Part shown: positions 53,701 through 61,480 of the stretch, piece after piece
How positions within the stretch are numbered: the first letter of the stretch is position 1
How the letters are laid out: every line of letters starts with the position of its first letter
Source: Marinobacter sp. F3R11
GTDB taxonomy: Bacteria > Pseudomonadota > Gammaproteobacteria > Pseudomonadales > Oleiphilaceae
Reading direction: 5' to 3'
Assembly: GCF_003318275.1 (NCBI RefSeq)
Contig: NZ_QOCH01000003.1
Coordinates: 222,532 to 286,531 of the forward strand
Length of the DNA: 64,000 nucleotides
Made by a program: the position numbers and the translations under genes
The notes under the pieces: model-generated
What the model saw: only the letters and a program-made list of their open reading frames with translations
Told to the model about the DNA's origin: nothing
Database searches by the model: none

Positions 53701-53904
53701 GACATACATGGCAAACCCTACAAAACCTTCAGTTTCTCCGACATTCAGCAGGTTGATGCCGAAAACGACAAGTGGCAACCGATGCGGGCTGAATGCACTA
53801 ACTTGCAGAGTGGTCACAGCACGACGATCCACTTCAGCAACTTCAAGGTTGGCGAACCGCTAAGCGACAGGCTGTTCTCAGCAAACAACCTGGCGATTCA
53901 ATAG
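50704..53904 (+). CDS. RND/MMPL transporter fused to a LolA-like outer-membrane lipoprotein-sorting domain
   Basis: Residues 1-800 are an RND exporter of the MMPL/HpnN type with about 12 helices: an N-terminal helix (AWIITLILALSAFFGFFAA), a periplasmic loop, and two helix bundles with GHAVQLLKRYYEH and MAVGIGADYAIYLIYRI. After a final helix (GAVLLVILASIGFLTYSQVG), residues 827-1066 form a periplasmic LolA-like domain of the outer membrane lipoprotein-sorting type (SAEQIMERNAAVTRFT, DDDMWVYLPAMRRVRRLVAS, FSFGDVMGHK). Normally these are two genes; the second's signal peptide has become the linking helix. It would hand a lipid from exporter to outer-membrane carrier. A beta-barrel gene follows after nine bases. 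Confidence 0.88.
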   Translation: MTDITKTSVITPVANGALKSSLPLEGYLRWVVNHRAWIITLILALSAFFGFFAAKQQVIINPSAVVPQSHPYIKATNTIEQIFGSKYMVVIGLTPTEGDALQPHVLEAVKRITDQLYAAPSVTNRTLLSLSSRQAKSIAGNADGFEARPLLADQIPDTAQELEALKATIMSNPIYRDAVISRDWRTATIMLELKENPNGFGAMLSEVHEILSRENLSGIDISLSGNPVFLEQAEVFADRINWLFPIAVLVIGLLHFEAFRTVQGLVLPLITAVLSVVWGVGIMGLMKVPMDIFNSPTPILILAVAAGHAVQLLKRYYEHFIDLVNVQNMEPHAANRLATIQSLAAVGPVLVIAGGIAALGFFSLVVFELETVRAFGIFTGIGLLSAVILEFTFTPAVRASLKPPSAAHIDTEMKPRIWDRLSNTIARTVISSISRRWVLLFFVVLIGVAIAGWPKVHVDNSSKSFFADSLPIQQDDNLLNAQTGGTNVLYIMVDTGQPDGIKNPQVLTAIRTLQADAAARTIVGKTLSIDDFIQRMHQAALGDPALPVPLPDDQNLIAQYLFLYSMSGDPEDFSAYVDYDYQRAKISIMLRTNSNAEIGQLVSELSSLAAQSFPDHVTLSYGGEVAQTLAVTDVMVHSKLLNIGQILFVIFLVAVIAFHSFIAGFLVLSPLLVVLSLVFGVMGYFGVPLNIPNSLISAMAVGIGADYAIYLIYRISEYTKQGQSLPHAVEMAIKTAGKACLFVATAVAGGYAVLMFSYDYKVHVWLSTFIVLAMLTSVLATLTLIPSVILTFKPAFIFRRRSGDRGAVLLVILASIGFLTYSQVGWSAEQIMERNAAVTRFTTSTADAEFILQNKNGSTRTRRSNMSSKLQENGQDTMRLVRFDAPADIRGTTTLLIEHTAADDDMWVYLPAMRRVRRLVASNKKDSFIGTDFSFGDVMGHKVNDWQHSLLRQDVRDGVEHYVVESLPVDEDVRIHSGYSKRVTWVRMDNFATTYVEAFDIHGKPYKTFSFSDIQQVDAENDKWQPMRAECTNLQSGHSTTIHFSNFKVGEPLSDRLFSANNLAIQ

Positions 53905-53913
53905 GAGGCAGAA

Positions 53914-55158
53914 GTGAGAGGTTCTCAATTGCTTCGTTGGGTGGCCGGTGCACTGGCAACGCTATCGCTTACATCTCAGGGATACGCCAACTTGCCACAA
54001 TCAAACGGCGAAATCACCACGGGCTTATGGTCATCGAATCGCATGCTGGATAACCAGCATGCGATGTCCTCCAACCGTCTCAAGCTCAATATCGATTGGC
54101 AGGCCTCCGGAAACCTGCAACTACGGTCTGAGGTCTGGGCGCTCTCATCACCGGAAAGGCTGGATGGCAAGCGCGAAGACGCCGGGATAAGTGAGCTCTA
54201 TATCCGGAACAGGGACTGGCTCTGTACCCCGGCGCTAGGCAAAAAACAGGTCATTTGGGGTCGAGCAGACGGTATCAATCCAACTGATTTGGTGTCGCCC
54301 ACCAACTATCGCCGACTAACCCCAGAGCGTAACGATCAGCGTAGCGGGAACTGGGGCCTGCATCTGGATTGCGCCGTCAATCAAGGCCGGCTGCAAATAC
54401 ATGCGCTGAACCACTTTCGATTCAATGACGTGCCCTTGCCAACTACAACCGGTGTGCAGTTTATCGAAGAAGACCCTAGCGTGCGACCAACTCTGGCGGT
54501 CAAGTACGATGTGCTCGGCTCCACAGCCGATTGGTCAGTAAGCGTTATCGACGGACACGACCTCTTTCCCACTTTTGCGTTGCGCAATATTACATCTCAG
54601 GGGATTACGTTGGGCCAACATGCCACACGAATGCGAATGCTTGGCAGTGACCTTACCCTGGTGCGCGGAGGGCTAGCCTACAGAGCTGAGATTGCATGGG
54701 TCGATTTTCATCAGGCGTCGAATACATCAGTAGCCCGCCGGCGACCATACACCTCATTAATTGCTGGAGCCGAATGGTACCTGGGCGATAGCGAGACAGT
54801 GTCGCTGCAGAGTTTCTGGCGACACTTGAAATCCCTTTCACAGCCATCCAGCGATCCGCTGATGGAACAAATTCAAGATGCACAATCACTTGTTAGTAAC
54901 GAACTGGATACGGACCAGTATGGAATTACCTTCAGGTATGCAAAGCCCTTGATCGACTCAAAAGCAGACCTGGATATCTTCGCTGTATGGACGGAGCCTC
55001 GGGGTGACTGGATGCTCAGAGGCCGTCTTAAGTATGCACTGACCGACAACTTTCGCATCAATACCGGGTTCGAGTTTTTTGGGGGCCCGGAGGAGTCGTA
55101 CCTTGGGCGGTTACGAAACAACTCATTAACCTTCGTCGAGGCAAGCTACCTATGGTAA
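53914..55158 (+). CDS. Outer-membrane beta-barrel protein, DUF1302-like
   Basis: The 414-residue protein has a signal peptide (LLRWVAGALATLSLTSQGYA) and long alternating beta strands ending in an aromatic C-terminus (FVEASYLW), typical of an outer-membrane barrel. The KKQVIWGRADGINPTDLVSP stretch resembles DUF1302 proteins, which often accompany MMPL/LolA-like exporters. The GTG at 53914 has AGGAGG just upstream. It probably forms the outer-membrane part of the lipid exporter. Family assignment is from pattern only. Confidence 0.75.
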   Translation: MRGSQLLRWVAGALATLSLTSQGYANLPQSNGEITTGLWSSNRMLDNQHAMSSNRLKLNIDWQASGNLQLRSEVWALSSPERLDGKREDAGISELYIRNRDWLCTPALGKKQVIWGRADGINPTDLVSPTNYRRLTPERNDQRSGNWGLHLDCAVNQGRLQIHALNHFRFNDVPLPTTTGVQFIEEDPSVRPTLAVKYDVLGSTADWSVSVIDGHDLFPTFALRNITSQGITLGQHATRMRMLGSDLTLVRGGLAYRAEIAWVDFHQASNTSVARRRPYTSLIAGAEWYLGDSETVSLQSFWRHLKSLSQPSSDPLMEQIQDAQSLVSNELDTDQYGITFRYAKPLIDSKADLDIFAVWTEPRGDWMLRGRLKYALTDNFRINTGFEFFGGPEESYLGRLRNNSLTFVEASYLW

Positions 55159-55188
55159 GTCAATTGCCTCTGAAAAAGAGAGCGTCCT

Positions 55189-55251
55189 ATGCAAATTTTA
55201 TTTATGTGTACCCATAACAGCTGTTGCAGCCTCTTGTTGCCCGCCAGCCTA
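55189..55251 (+). pseudogene. Relic of a low-molecular-weight arsenate reductase (arsC) 5' end
   Basis: Twenty-one codons starting MQILFMCTHNSCCSLLLPAS match the N-terminus of LMW-phosphatase-type ArsC, which reads LFMCTHNSCRS. The P-loop arginine is replaced by Cys (CGC to TGC would do this), and similarity ends at the convergent chemoreceptor gene, with the rest missing. Too short to be functional. Chance similarity is possible, but the ten-residue match to the active-site loop is specific. Confidence 0.45.
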
Positions 55252-56802
55252 TTTGAATCTCACTACAAGCTCGTGCAGTTCCCCGGCTATGTTTTCCATC
55301 TGCTGAACCTGGTTTATCGCCAGTTCCCCCTTGTGCAGACTATCCGTACCCAGGCTGGAGATATGCTCAACCTGCCCATTTATCTCGTCATATACCTGAG
55401 CCTGTTCCTCTACAGCAGCCGCCATCTGGATGGACATTTCAGCAATTATGCTAACCGACCCGGCTATCTGCCCCAACGTGGTCTCGGCTTCCAGCATATG
55501 TGTCAGCCCGCTATCGGCGGCATTTTTGCCTTCATCAGTCGCGCGCACAGAATCAGATGTCCTGGAGAGCAAGGCCCCTATAATGCCGTGAATTTCCTGT
55601 GTTGAATCCTGTGTCCGTTTCGCAAGGCTCCGCACTTCATCTGCAACAACGGCAAACCCGCGGCCATGCTCGCCAGCCCGGGCCGCTTCGATCGCTGCAT
55701 TCAACGCCAGCAAATTTGTCTGGCCTGCAATGTCTTCAATGATTTTCGCCGCGTTGGCAATTTTCTGACTTTCAGAGGCAAGCTCGCCAACCGATTCACT
55801 GATGCTGTGGACCGTTGTTTGCAGGCCTTCGATAACTTTTCGGGTTGTTCCGATAACAGCAGTACCGCTATCCGCCAGCTCTCGGGATTCCGCAGCCTTG
55901 TTGGCAGTATTCTGAACGTTGGAAGACACCTCGGAAATGGTCTTGGATACCTGATGCACTGAAGCCGCCACGTTACCGATTTCAGCCTGTTGCTTCCGGA
56001 GGGCTTCATGGGATTCGTAAGTGACTTCAAGTCCCTGCATGGCACCCGCTTTTACTTGCCCGGCAGAATCTTCGAGCCTTGTAAGCACCGCATCCAGGTG
56101 TGCTTTCTGAGCCAGTATGGCAACCTTTAGCCGCCCCAGCTCGAGATCATCATCAGTGTAGCTCTGCGCAGCAAGATCGTCGGTAAAGCTCTTTTCAAGC
56201 AGTTGCATCACCGAGCTGATCAGCCGGCGACGCGAACGGTGTATCCAGACAATGTATGCGGCCACTCCAAGTACAAATGTTGCCTGGGCAAGTATGGCCT
56301 GGCCAAAGTAGTACATAAGCACAGTGAGAATTGCAGTCGCCGCCAGAAACAGTGCCTCTGCCGGGAACCTCCGCAGAAAAGCAGTATCTGAACCGCCCTG
56401 GCGAATCCTCGCGTATTGTTTTTCCGCTCTCCGGATATCTTCTCTTGAGGGACATGAGCGAACCGATTCATAACCTACGACCGTACCGTTTTCAGTGATG
56501 GGTGTTATGTAGGCACTGACCCAGTAAAAATCACCGTTCTTGCGGCGATTTTTAACCATTCCCATCCAGGGAGTGCCGGCCTTGAGGTGGGACCACATGT
56601 TTTCGTATGCAGCCGGAGGCATATCGGGGTGGCGCACGATGTTATGTGGCTGGCCAAAGAGTTCTTCCCGCGTAAATCCGCTGACATCCACAAACGCCTG
56701 ATTGCAGTGGCGGATGGTACCCTTCAGGTCTGTTGATGAGATGAGTTTTTGCGACCCTGAAAAGGTAAACTCAGTATCCGTTACGGGTAGATTCTTTCTC
56801 AC
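55249..56802 (-). CDS. PAS-domain methyl-accepting chemotaxis protein, Aer-like
   Basis: The 517-residue chemoreceptor has an N-terminal PAS domain like Aer: [50 protein letters not shown]. Next come two short hydrophobic helices ([20 protein letters not shown]) anchoring it in the inner membrane without a large periplasmic domain, and then a signalling region with the hairpin tip [25 protein letters not shown]. Aer senses redox state through FAD in the PAS domain. GTG at 56802 is the start, with GAGG upstream. Confidence 0.93.
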   Translation of the reverse strand: MRKNLPVTDTEFTFSGSQKLISSTDLKGTIRHCNQAFVDVSGFTREELFGQPHNIVRHPDMPPAAYENMWSHLKAGTPWMGMVKNRRKNGDFYWVSAYITPITENGTVVGYESVRSCPSREDIRRAEKQYARIRQGGSDTAFLRRFPAEALFLAATAILTVLMYYFGQAILAQATFVLGVAAYIVWIHRSRRRLISSVMQLLEKSFTDDLAAQSYTDDDLELGRLKVAILAQKAHLDAVLTRLEDSAGQVKAGAMQGLEVTYESHEALRKQQAEIGNVAASVHQVSKTISEVSSNVQNTANKAAESRELADSGTAVIGTTRKVIEGLQTTVHSISESVGELASESQKIANAAKIIEDIAGQTNLLALNAAIEAARAGEHGRGFAVVADEVRSLAKRTQDSTQEIHGIIGALLSRTSDSVRATDEGKNAADSGLTHMLEAETTLGQIAGSVSIIAEMSIQMAAAVEEQAQVYDEINGQVEHISSLGTDSLHKGELAINQVQQMENIAGELHELVVRFK

Positions 56803-56917
56803 TTAAGCGCCTCGTTATAACCGGAATAATCGGTCTAATCTGGCACAGGATGGTCTGTGTGTGAATCTTTTCCGCTTAACATATTGTATCTATAAGACTG
56901 AACAAGTATTCATGTTT

Positions 56918-58894
56918 TCAACAACTTCCGGAACAACAATCATCAGCAGACAAACATTTCTCTTTGATAACAAGCCGGTTTTTGCCTGCTCGCTTCGCTT
57001 CATACATAGCTGCATCAGCATCCTGCATAAGGCCTTCGCTGGTAATACCCGCACCGCGGGCAACAACAATACCAATACTCACACCCACACGAGCTTCGCC
57101 TTCAGGCAATACAACAGGTTCACCAACAGCCCTAATGATTTTTTCAGCGACGATTGCAGCATTTTCCGATGCAGAGACTTCGGTCAACAGTACAATGAAC
57201 TCATCCCCACCCATACGCACGACCATATCGGTTTCGCGAACGCAGTCCTGCAGCCTGGAGGCTATTTCCTTTAGCAGCACATCACCAGCATCGTGACCAT
57301 AGGTGTCGTTAACCGCTTTGAAGTTGTCAAGATCGAGGAACATAAGCCCCAGATAACAGGAATGGCGAGTTGAGAGTTCAATCGCCAGTTGCAGTCGATC
57401 TTCCAGACCCCGCCGGTTGGGTAAGCCTGTCAAAGTATCCTGGTAGGCAAGCGAATGGATTTTTTCCTGGTACTGTTTGGTCTCGGAGAAATCCTGGAAT
57501 GAGATCACCACACCTTCATCCCCTGTGTCACTGGTTAAAGGCGCGGCGTTCAGGGTCACCGGGATGGTCGCGTTGTCTTTACGGCGGAACTCTTCATTTT
57601 TGCTGCGATAGAGCTGGCGTGTATTCATCACGTTGAGGATAGAACAGTTTGTTTCATTGCCATCATGAACATGAAATATCTGGTGCCCCTTTTTAGCAAC
57701 TACCTCGTCAAAACCCCAGCCCAGAATACGCTCAGCTTCAGGGTTGATGTAGGTAACCAAGCCATCTTTATCCATCACAATCAGGCCATCACCCAACACG
57801 CTGGAAATTCTCCAGAACCGTTTTGCCTGTTGGATTTTTTCGCGGCTTAGCTGGCGACGTTTGTGGCGGGAAAACTGGAAATAGAACACAGCCACCAAAA
57901 CCATCACCACGCCAGCAAGATATAAACTCCAAACCCATGGATTCAAAAAAATGGCCGTTGTTGGCAACGAGCTACGAGGTACAAAAGAAACAGCCTTCCA
58001 GACATAATCCCCTCCCACTACCGACGAATTCATGCCCTGTAGCGGTCTGACAGATTCAAACACGAACAGGCCTTCCTGAGTGTCTGCATAACCACTGTCG
58101 CTTTGTGCAATCTGCAGCCATGCCTGGGGGTACTCACGTTTAAAAGCCGGCGGCAGGCCGAACATAAACCCCCACTCGTTATTTTTATCGGGGCCGGAAA
58201 GAACATCACCGTCACTGTTGAGCAAAAACGCAGGGTAGGTGTCCGCCATACTCAACCTGAAGGTATCCAGCAGCGCCTGCCCCTTCATATTGAGAATAAC
58301 CACACCTCTATTCGGCCCTGTGTCATCAAAAACCCGCACACCAAGGCGGATCATCGGGAGATAGGGAACATCAACCTTTCCATTTTCGACATTCAGGTCC
58401 AGAGGAGAGACATATACTTCATTTTCTGAAAGCTCCCGGGTATTAATAAAATAATACCGGTCGCCTTTTGGCTGTAAGGCGCTATCACGTGTAGTAACGC
58501 TGTGCCCGAATGAATTCTCAAGCCGCACCAGCTCCATGCCCTCACTGTCAAGAAAGCGCAGTTGGCTGTATATCGGTTTCTGCTCAAGTTGTGCCCGGAA
58601 AACCTGCTGCAACCACTGTTTCTCTGCTTCGGTTCTTTGCCGGTTAAACTTTTCTGTTGCGGGCAGTTTGGATATCGCCAGCAGATCGTTAGCTGTGTAG
58701 TCAAAAATCTGCTCCAGCAACCCGGATGTCAGTTTTGTTTTTGCCTGTTCAGCGATTTTTATGTCCACAACCTGCCGGGCCGAGTGATAACTCAGGGCAC
58801 CCGAAAAAATAGCCGTAAACACGAGTACACACAACAAACCTGTGATCAGGGCTGGCTTGATATACCCCCGTTTCTGCAAACGAATGTCAGACAT
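56918..58894 (-). CDS. Diguanylate cyclase with periplasmic sensor, PAS and GGDEF domains
   Basis: The 658-residue protein has an N-terminal helix (ALITGLLCVLVFTAIFSGAL), a periplasmic sensor of about 270 residues (Cache-like, VRLENSFGHSVTTRDSALQ), a second helix (VWSLYLAGVVMVLVAVFYFQ), a PAS domain (GDGLIVMDKDGLVTYINPEA), and a GGDEF domain with intact MGGDEF active site. It makes c-di-GMP. The extreme C-terminus is CLSADDCCSGSC, a four-cysteine tail not usual in this family, possibly a metal or redox switch. It sits next to an HD-GYP phosphodiesterase gene. Confidence 0.92.
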   Translation of the reverse strand: MSDIRLQKRGYIKPALITGLLCVLVFTAIFSGALSYHSARQVVDIKIAEQAKTKLTSGLLEQIFDYTANDLLAISKLPATEKFNRQRTEAEKQWLQQVFRAQLEQKPIYSQLRFLDSEGMELVRLENSFGHSVTTRDSALQPKGDRYYFINTRELSENEVYVSPLDLNVENGKVDVPYLPMIRLGVRVFDDTGPNRGVVILNMKGQALLDTFRLSMADTYPAFLLNSDGDVLSGPDKNNEWGFMFGLPPAFKREYPQAWLQIAQSDSGYADTQEGLFVFESVRPLQGMNSSVVGGDYVWKAVSFVPRSSLPTTAIFLNPWVWSLYLAGVVMVLVAVFYFQFSRHKRRQLSREKIQQAKRFWRISSVLGDGLIVMDKDGLVTYINPEAERILGWGFDEVVAKKGHQIFHVHDGNETNCSILNVMNTRQLYRSKNEEFRRKDNATIPVTLNAAPLTSDTGDEGVVISFQDFSETKQYQEKIHSLAYQDTLTGLPNRRGLEDRLQLAIELSTRHSCYLGLMFLDLDNFKAVNDTYGHDAGDVLLKEIASRLQDCVRETDMVVRMGGDEFIVLLTEVSASENAAIVAEKIIRAVGEPVVLPEGEARVGVSIGIVVARGAGITSEGLMQDADAAMYEAKRAGKNRLVIKEKCLSADDCCSGSC

Positions 58895-58956
58895 GTGTAC
58901 CAGATGTTTAGTTTCAGAGAAGGTGTCACTGCAGCGTAAAGATGGCCCGGTAAGCT

Positions 58957-60288
58957 TTATTCTATATCAGACTCAGCCAAGGATGCTGTTACGATTAGGC
59001 CATCCTTCACGTAGTCTTTCAGAATAACGCCGTAAGTCCCATCAGGCACTTCTTTGGAAATGAGATAAACCGTTCCATTATCGTCTTTGGGAGATTCCCT
59101 TAAGTCCAGCACCCTGGACTCAGACACAGGTGCTTTATTCTTGTCCCGAACCATTAGCACCTTCGGCTTGAGCCTGTGGCCTTCAAAGCTTTCAACCACG
59201 ATCCCAACTTCGCCATTCTGCATATCCACAATGGATCCTGGTGGGTATATGCCAACCATCCGGATAAAAGCATCCGCTAATTCGGCATCAAACTGGGTTC
59301 CGCGATTCTTATGGATAATTTCCAGAGCCTGCATGGACGCAAGGGCTTTCTGATAAACGCGTCTGCTGGTGATCGCATCGTATGTGTCCACCAGCGAGAT
59401 AATCTTGGCAAAGTAGGGTATTTTTTCGGCCGGAAGCCCCCTCGGATAACCCTTTCCATCGATCCGCTCGTGGTGGGAAAATGCCACATCAACAGCTGTT
59501 TGCAGGGGAGCACCGGTGCTGATAAGAATGGAACGCCCGTATACTGCATGATTACGCATGATATCGAATTCGCCGTCAGTCAGGCGGCCAGGCTTGTTCA
59601 GTATCTCATTTGGTATTTTGGTTTTACCCACATCGTGTAGCAAGCCACAAAGAGCCAGGTTCTGGATCTCGCCCTTTATCATACCGAGAGATTTACCAAA
59701 CGCTGCTGCCAGAATGGAAACGTTAATGCAGTGCTCAGCGGTATACTCATCCTGGTTCTTGATCTTGGTGAGCAGCATCAACGCGTTCTCGTTACGCAGT
59801 ACGCTTTCTACGCAACTATTCACGACGACCCGGGCGTTGTTTATATCCAGCGTACGGCTGACACGCAAACCGGACATGATGGACTTGGCGGTGCTCTGAG
59901 CTTCCTCAAACTTCATGGTGGCCGCTTGTATTTCACGGCCCACGTTCACCTGGTTTATGTAGGAAACGCGCCTGCGGGGAATGGTGTTAGCTTTGACGGA
60001 ATTCGGCGCCTGCGTATACTTCTGGTTACGCTTGAGACTCCCCTTCGGGCGGCCCCGGCTGGAAACCTTCTCTCCGGGCTGTCTCTGTTTCTCGGCGATG
60101 CCCTGTATAACAACGAAGTCACACTGACGGCGCAATGCATGGACTTCTGACATGTCGTTAATGATGAAGCCCTGCACGAGGAAATCCGTTTCTTCCCAAG
60201 GCCTGTCCAGCCGGATTACGTGCATGCCAATTTCAAGATCAGCAACATCGATCTGGGTTTCAATAAGCTCAACGTACGTACTGCGCAT
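58957..60288 (-). CDS. HD-GYP domain cyclic-di-GMP phosphodiesterase with DUF3391 N-terminus
   Basis: The 443-residue cytoplasmic protein has an N-terminal DUF3391-like region (VADLEIGMHVIRLDRPWEETDF) and a HD-GYP domain: CGLLHDVGKTKIPNEILNKPG, then HHERIDGKGYPRGL with the GYP motif. It hydrolyses c-di-GMP to GMP. The next gene downstream is the diguanylate cyclase, 62 bases away, so the two opposing activities are likely co-transcribed. Confidence 0.92.
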   Translation of the reverse strand: MRSTYVELIETQIDVADLEIGMHVIRLDRPWEETDFLVQGFIINDMSEVHALRRQCDFVVIQGIAEKQRQPGEKVSSRGRPKGSLKRNQKYTQAPNSVKANTIPRRRVSYINQVNVGREIQAATMKFEEAQSTAKSIMSGLRVSRTLDINNARVVVNSCVESVLRNENALMLLTKIKNQDEYTAEHCINVSILAAAFGKSLGMIKGEIQNLALCGLLHDVGKTKIPNEILNKPGRLTDGEFDIMRNHAVYGRSILISTGAPLQTAVDVAFSHHERIDGKGYPRGLPAEKIPYFAKIISLVDTYDAITSRRVYQKALASMQALEIIHKNRGTQFDAELADAFIRMVGIYPPGSIVDMQNGEVGIVVESFEGHRLKPKVLMVRDKNKAPVSESRVLDLRESPKDDNGTVYLISKEVPDGTYGVILKDYVKDGLIVTASLAESDIE

Positions 60289-60392
60289 AGCTAACGCCTA
60301 GGAGTGAGATCCAAGCTTAATACCCGGAGATATTAACTTAAAACACACTCGGAGCCTGTAAAAATTGGTTAAACGGGAGCTTGCCTGCCGAT

Positions 60393-60623
60393 TTATTCCT
60401 GTTCTGCCTGCAGCCTGGCAACTGTCAACCTGGCCAGTGCAGACAGCTCCGAAGAAGGCCCGTTAGCGTAATCCACGATTTGTTGTTTCATGCTGCGGGC
60501 CCAGAACTTGCGCATGTGGTCTGCAGCCACACCGGCCACCTTATCGTCATCACCATGATGCAGATTGTTGGCAATAATCTGGTCGAGCATTTTGATCAGG
60601 TTATTCAATTCCTGGTCCTTCAC
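60393..60623 (-). CDS. fdsD: Formate dehydrogenase delta subunit
   Basis: The 76-residue protein matches FdsD: LNNLIKMLDQIIANNLHHGD, then AADHMRKFWARSMKQQIVDY and LSALARLTVARL. FdsD is needed for maturation or stability of NAD-dependent formate dehydrogenase. Its ATG overlaps the fdhD stop by four bases, the usual end of the fds operon. Confidence 0.9.
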   Translation of the reverse strand: MKDQELNNLIKMLDQIIANNLHHGDDDKVAGVAADHMRKFWARSMKQQIVDYANGPSSELSALARLTVARLQAEQE

Positions 60624-61480
60624 TGGGTGTACTCCTGAGCATGGCTATCACCACGGGTATAGATTACATGTCGGCCGGGGCGTGCAAAGCCGATCAGATT
60701 CATCCCGCTTTTTCGTGCCTCACGGATGGCAAGTGCAGTGGGGGCCGATACGGCCACCAGACTAGCTATGCCTGCGCTTGCCGCTTTTTGTACCATTTCA
60801 AAACTGGCACGACTGGAGATCAGGGCAAAACCTTCTTTGAAGGCCTGTTTGCCTTGCTCACGCACGCGGGCACCGATCAATTTATCCAGCGCGTTGTGCC
60901 GGCCTACGTCTTCCCGTACCAGAATAATCTGGCCATAGGCATCGCACCAGGCGGCACCATGGGTAGCCCCGGTCCGCAATTGCAGCGGCTGAGAGCTTTT
61001 CAGGTTTTTCAGCGCAGCCTGAATAGCCTCGTCACCCGGTAAGGGTTGTGCGGTAACCGGCTCAAGGGTTCGCACCACGTAAGCTAGGGATTCGGTACCG
61101 CAAAGCCCGCAACCGGTTCGACCGGCCATATTACGGCGCTGCTCCCGCAAACGCGCATAGCAATCGCCGGCAATGTGCATATCTACTTCAATGCCGTTCT
61201 CACCCGGGCTTATCCCGATACTGAACAACTGATCAGGCCGCTGCAGAATGCCTTCGCTCAGGCTGAAGCCCAGGGCAAAATCCTCGAGGTTACAGGGTGA
61301 AGCCATCATAACTGCATGGGAAACCCCATTGTAGATCATGGCAACCGGCACTTCTTCAGCAACCAGATCGCGGGATCCCGTGTCCTCAACACCACCACAT
61401 ACGTTCACCCGCACTTCGCTCACCGGAGGCGGAGCATGATCAACCACATCTGCCTCCTTGTTACTTGAGGGCATTTGCAT
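60620..61480 (-). CDS. fdhD: Formate dehydrogenase accessory sulfurtransferase FdhD
   Basis: FdhD (286 residues) transfers sulfur from a cysteine desulfurase to the molybdenum cofactor of formate dehydrogenase. The active-site region is MAGRTGCGLCGTESL with the CxxC pair. Other family stretches are CNLEDFALGFSLSEGIL, ALDKLIGARVREQGKQAF and SSRASFEMVQKAASAGIASL. Its start overlaps the end of fdsA by 20 bases and its stop overlaps fdsD. Confidence 0.95.
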   Translation of the reverse strand: MQMPSSNKEADVVDHAPPPVSEVRVNVCGGVEDTGSRDLVAEEVPVAMIYNGVSHAVMMASPCNLEDFALGFSLSEGILQRPDQLFSIGISPGENGIEVDMHIAGDCYARLREQRRNMAGRTGCGLCGTESLAYVVRTLEPVTAQPLPGDEAIQAALKNLKSSQPLQLRTGATHGAAWCDAYGQIILVREDVGRHNALDKLIGARVREQGKQAFKEGFALISSRASFEMVQKAASAGIASLVAVSAPTALAIREARKSGMNLIGFARPGRHVIYTRGDSHAQEYTQ

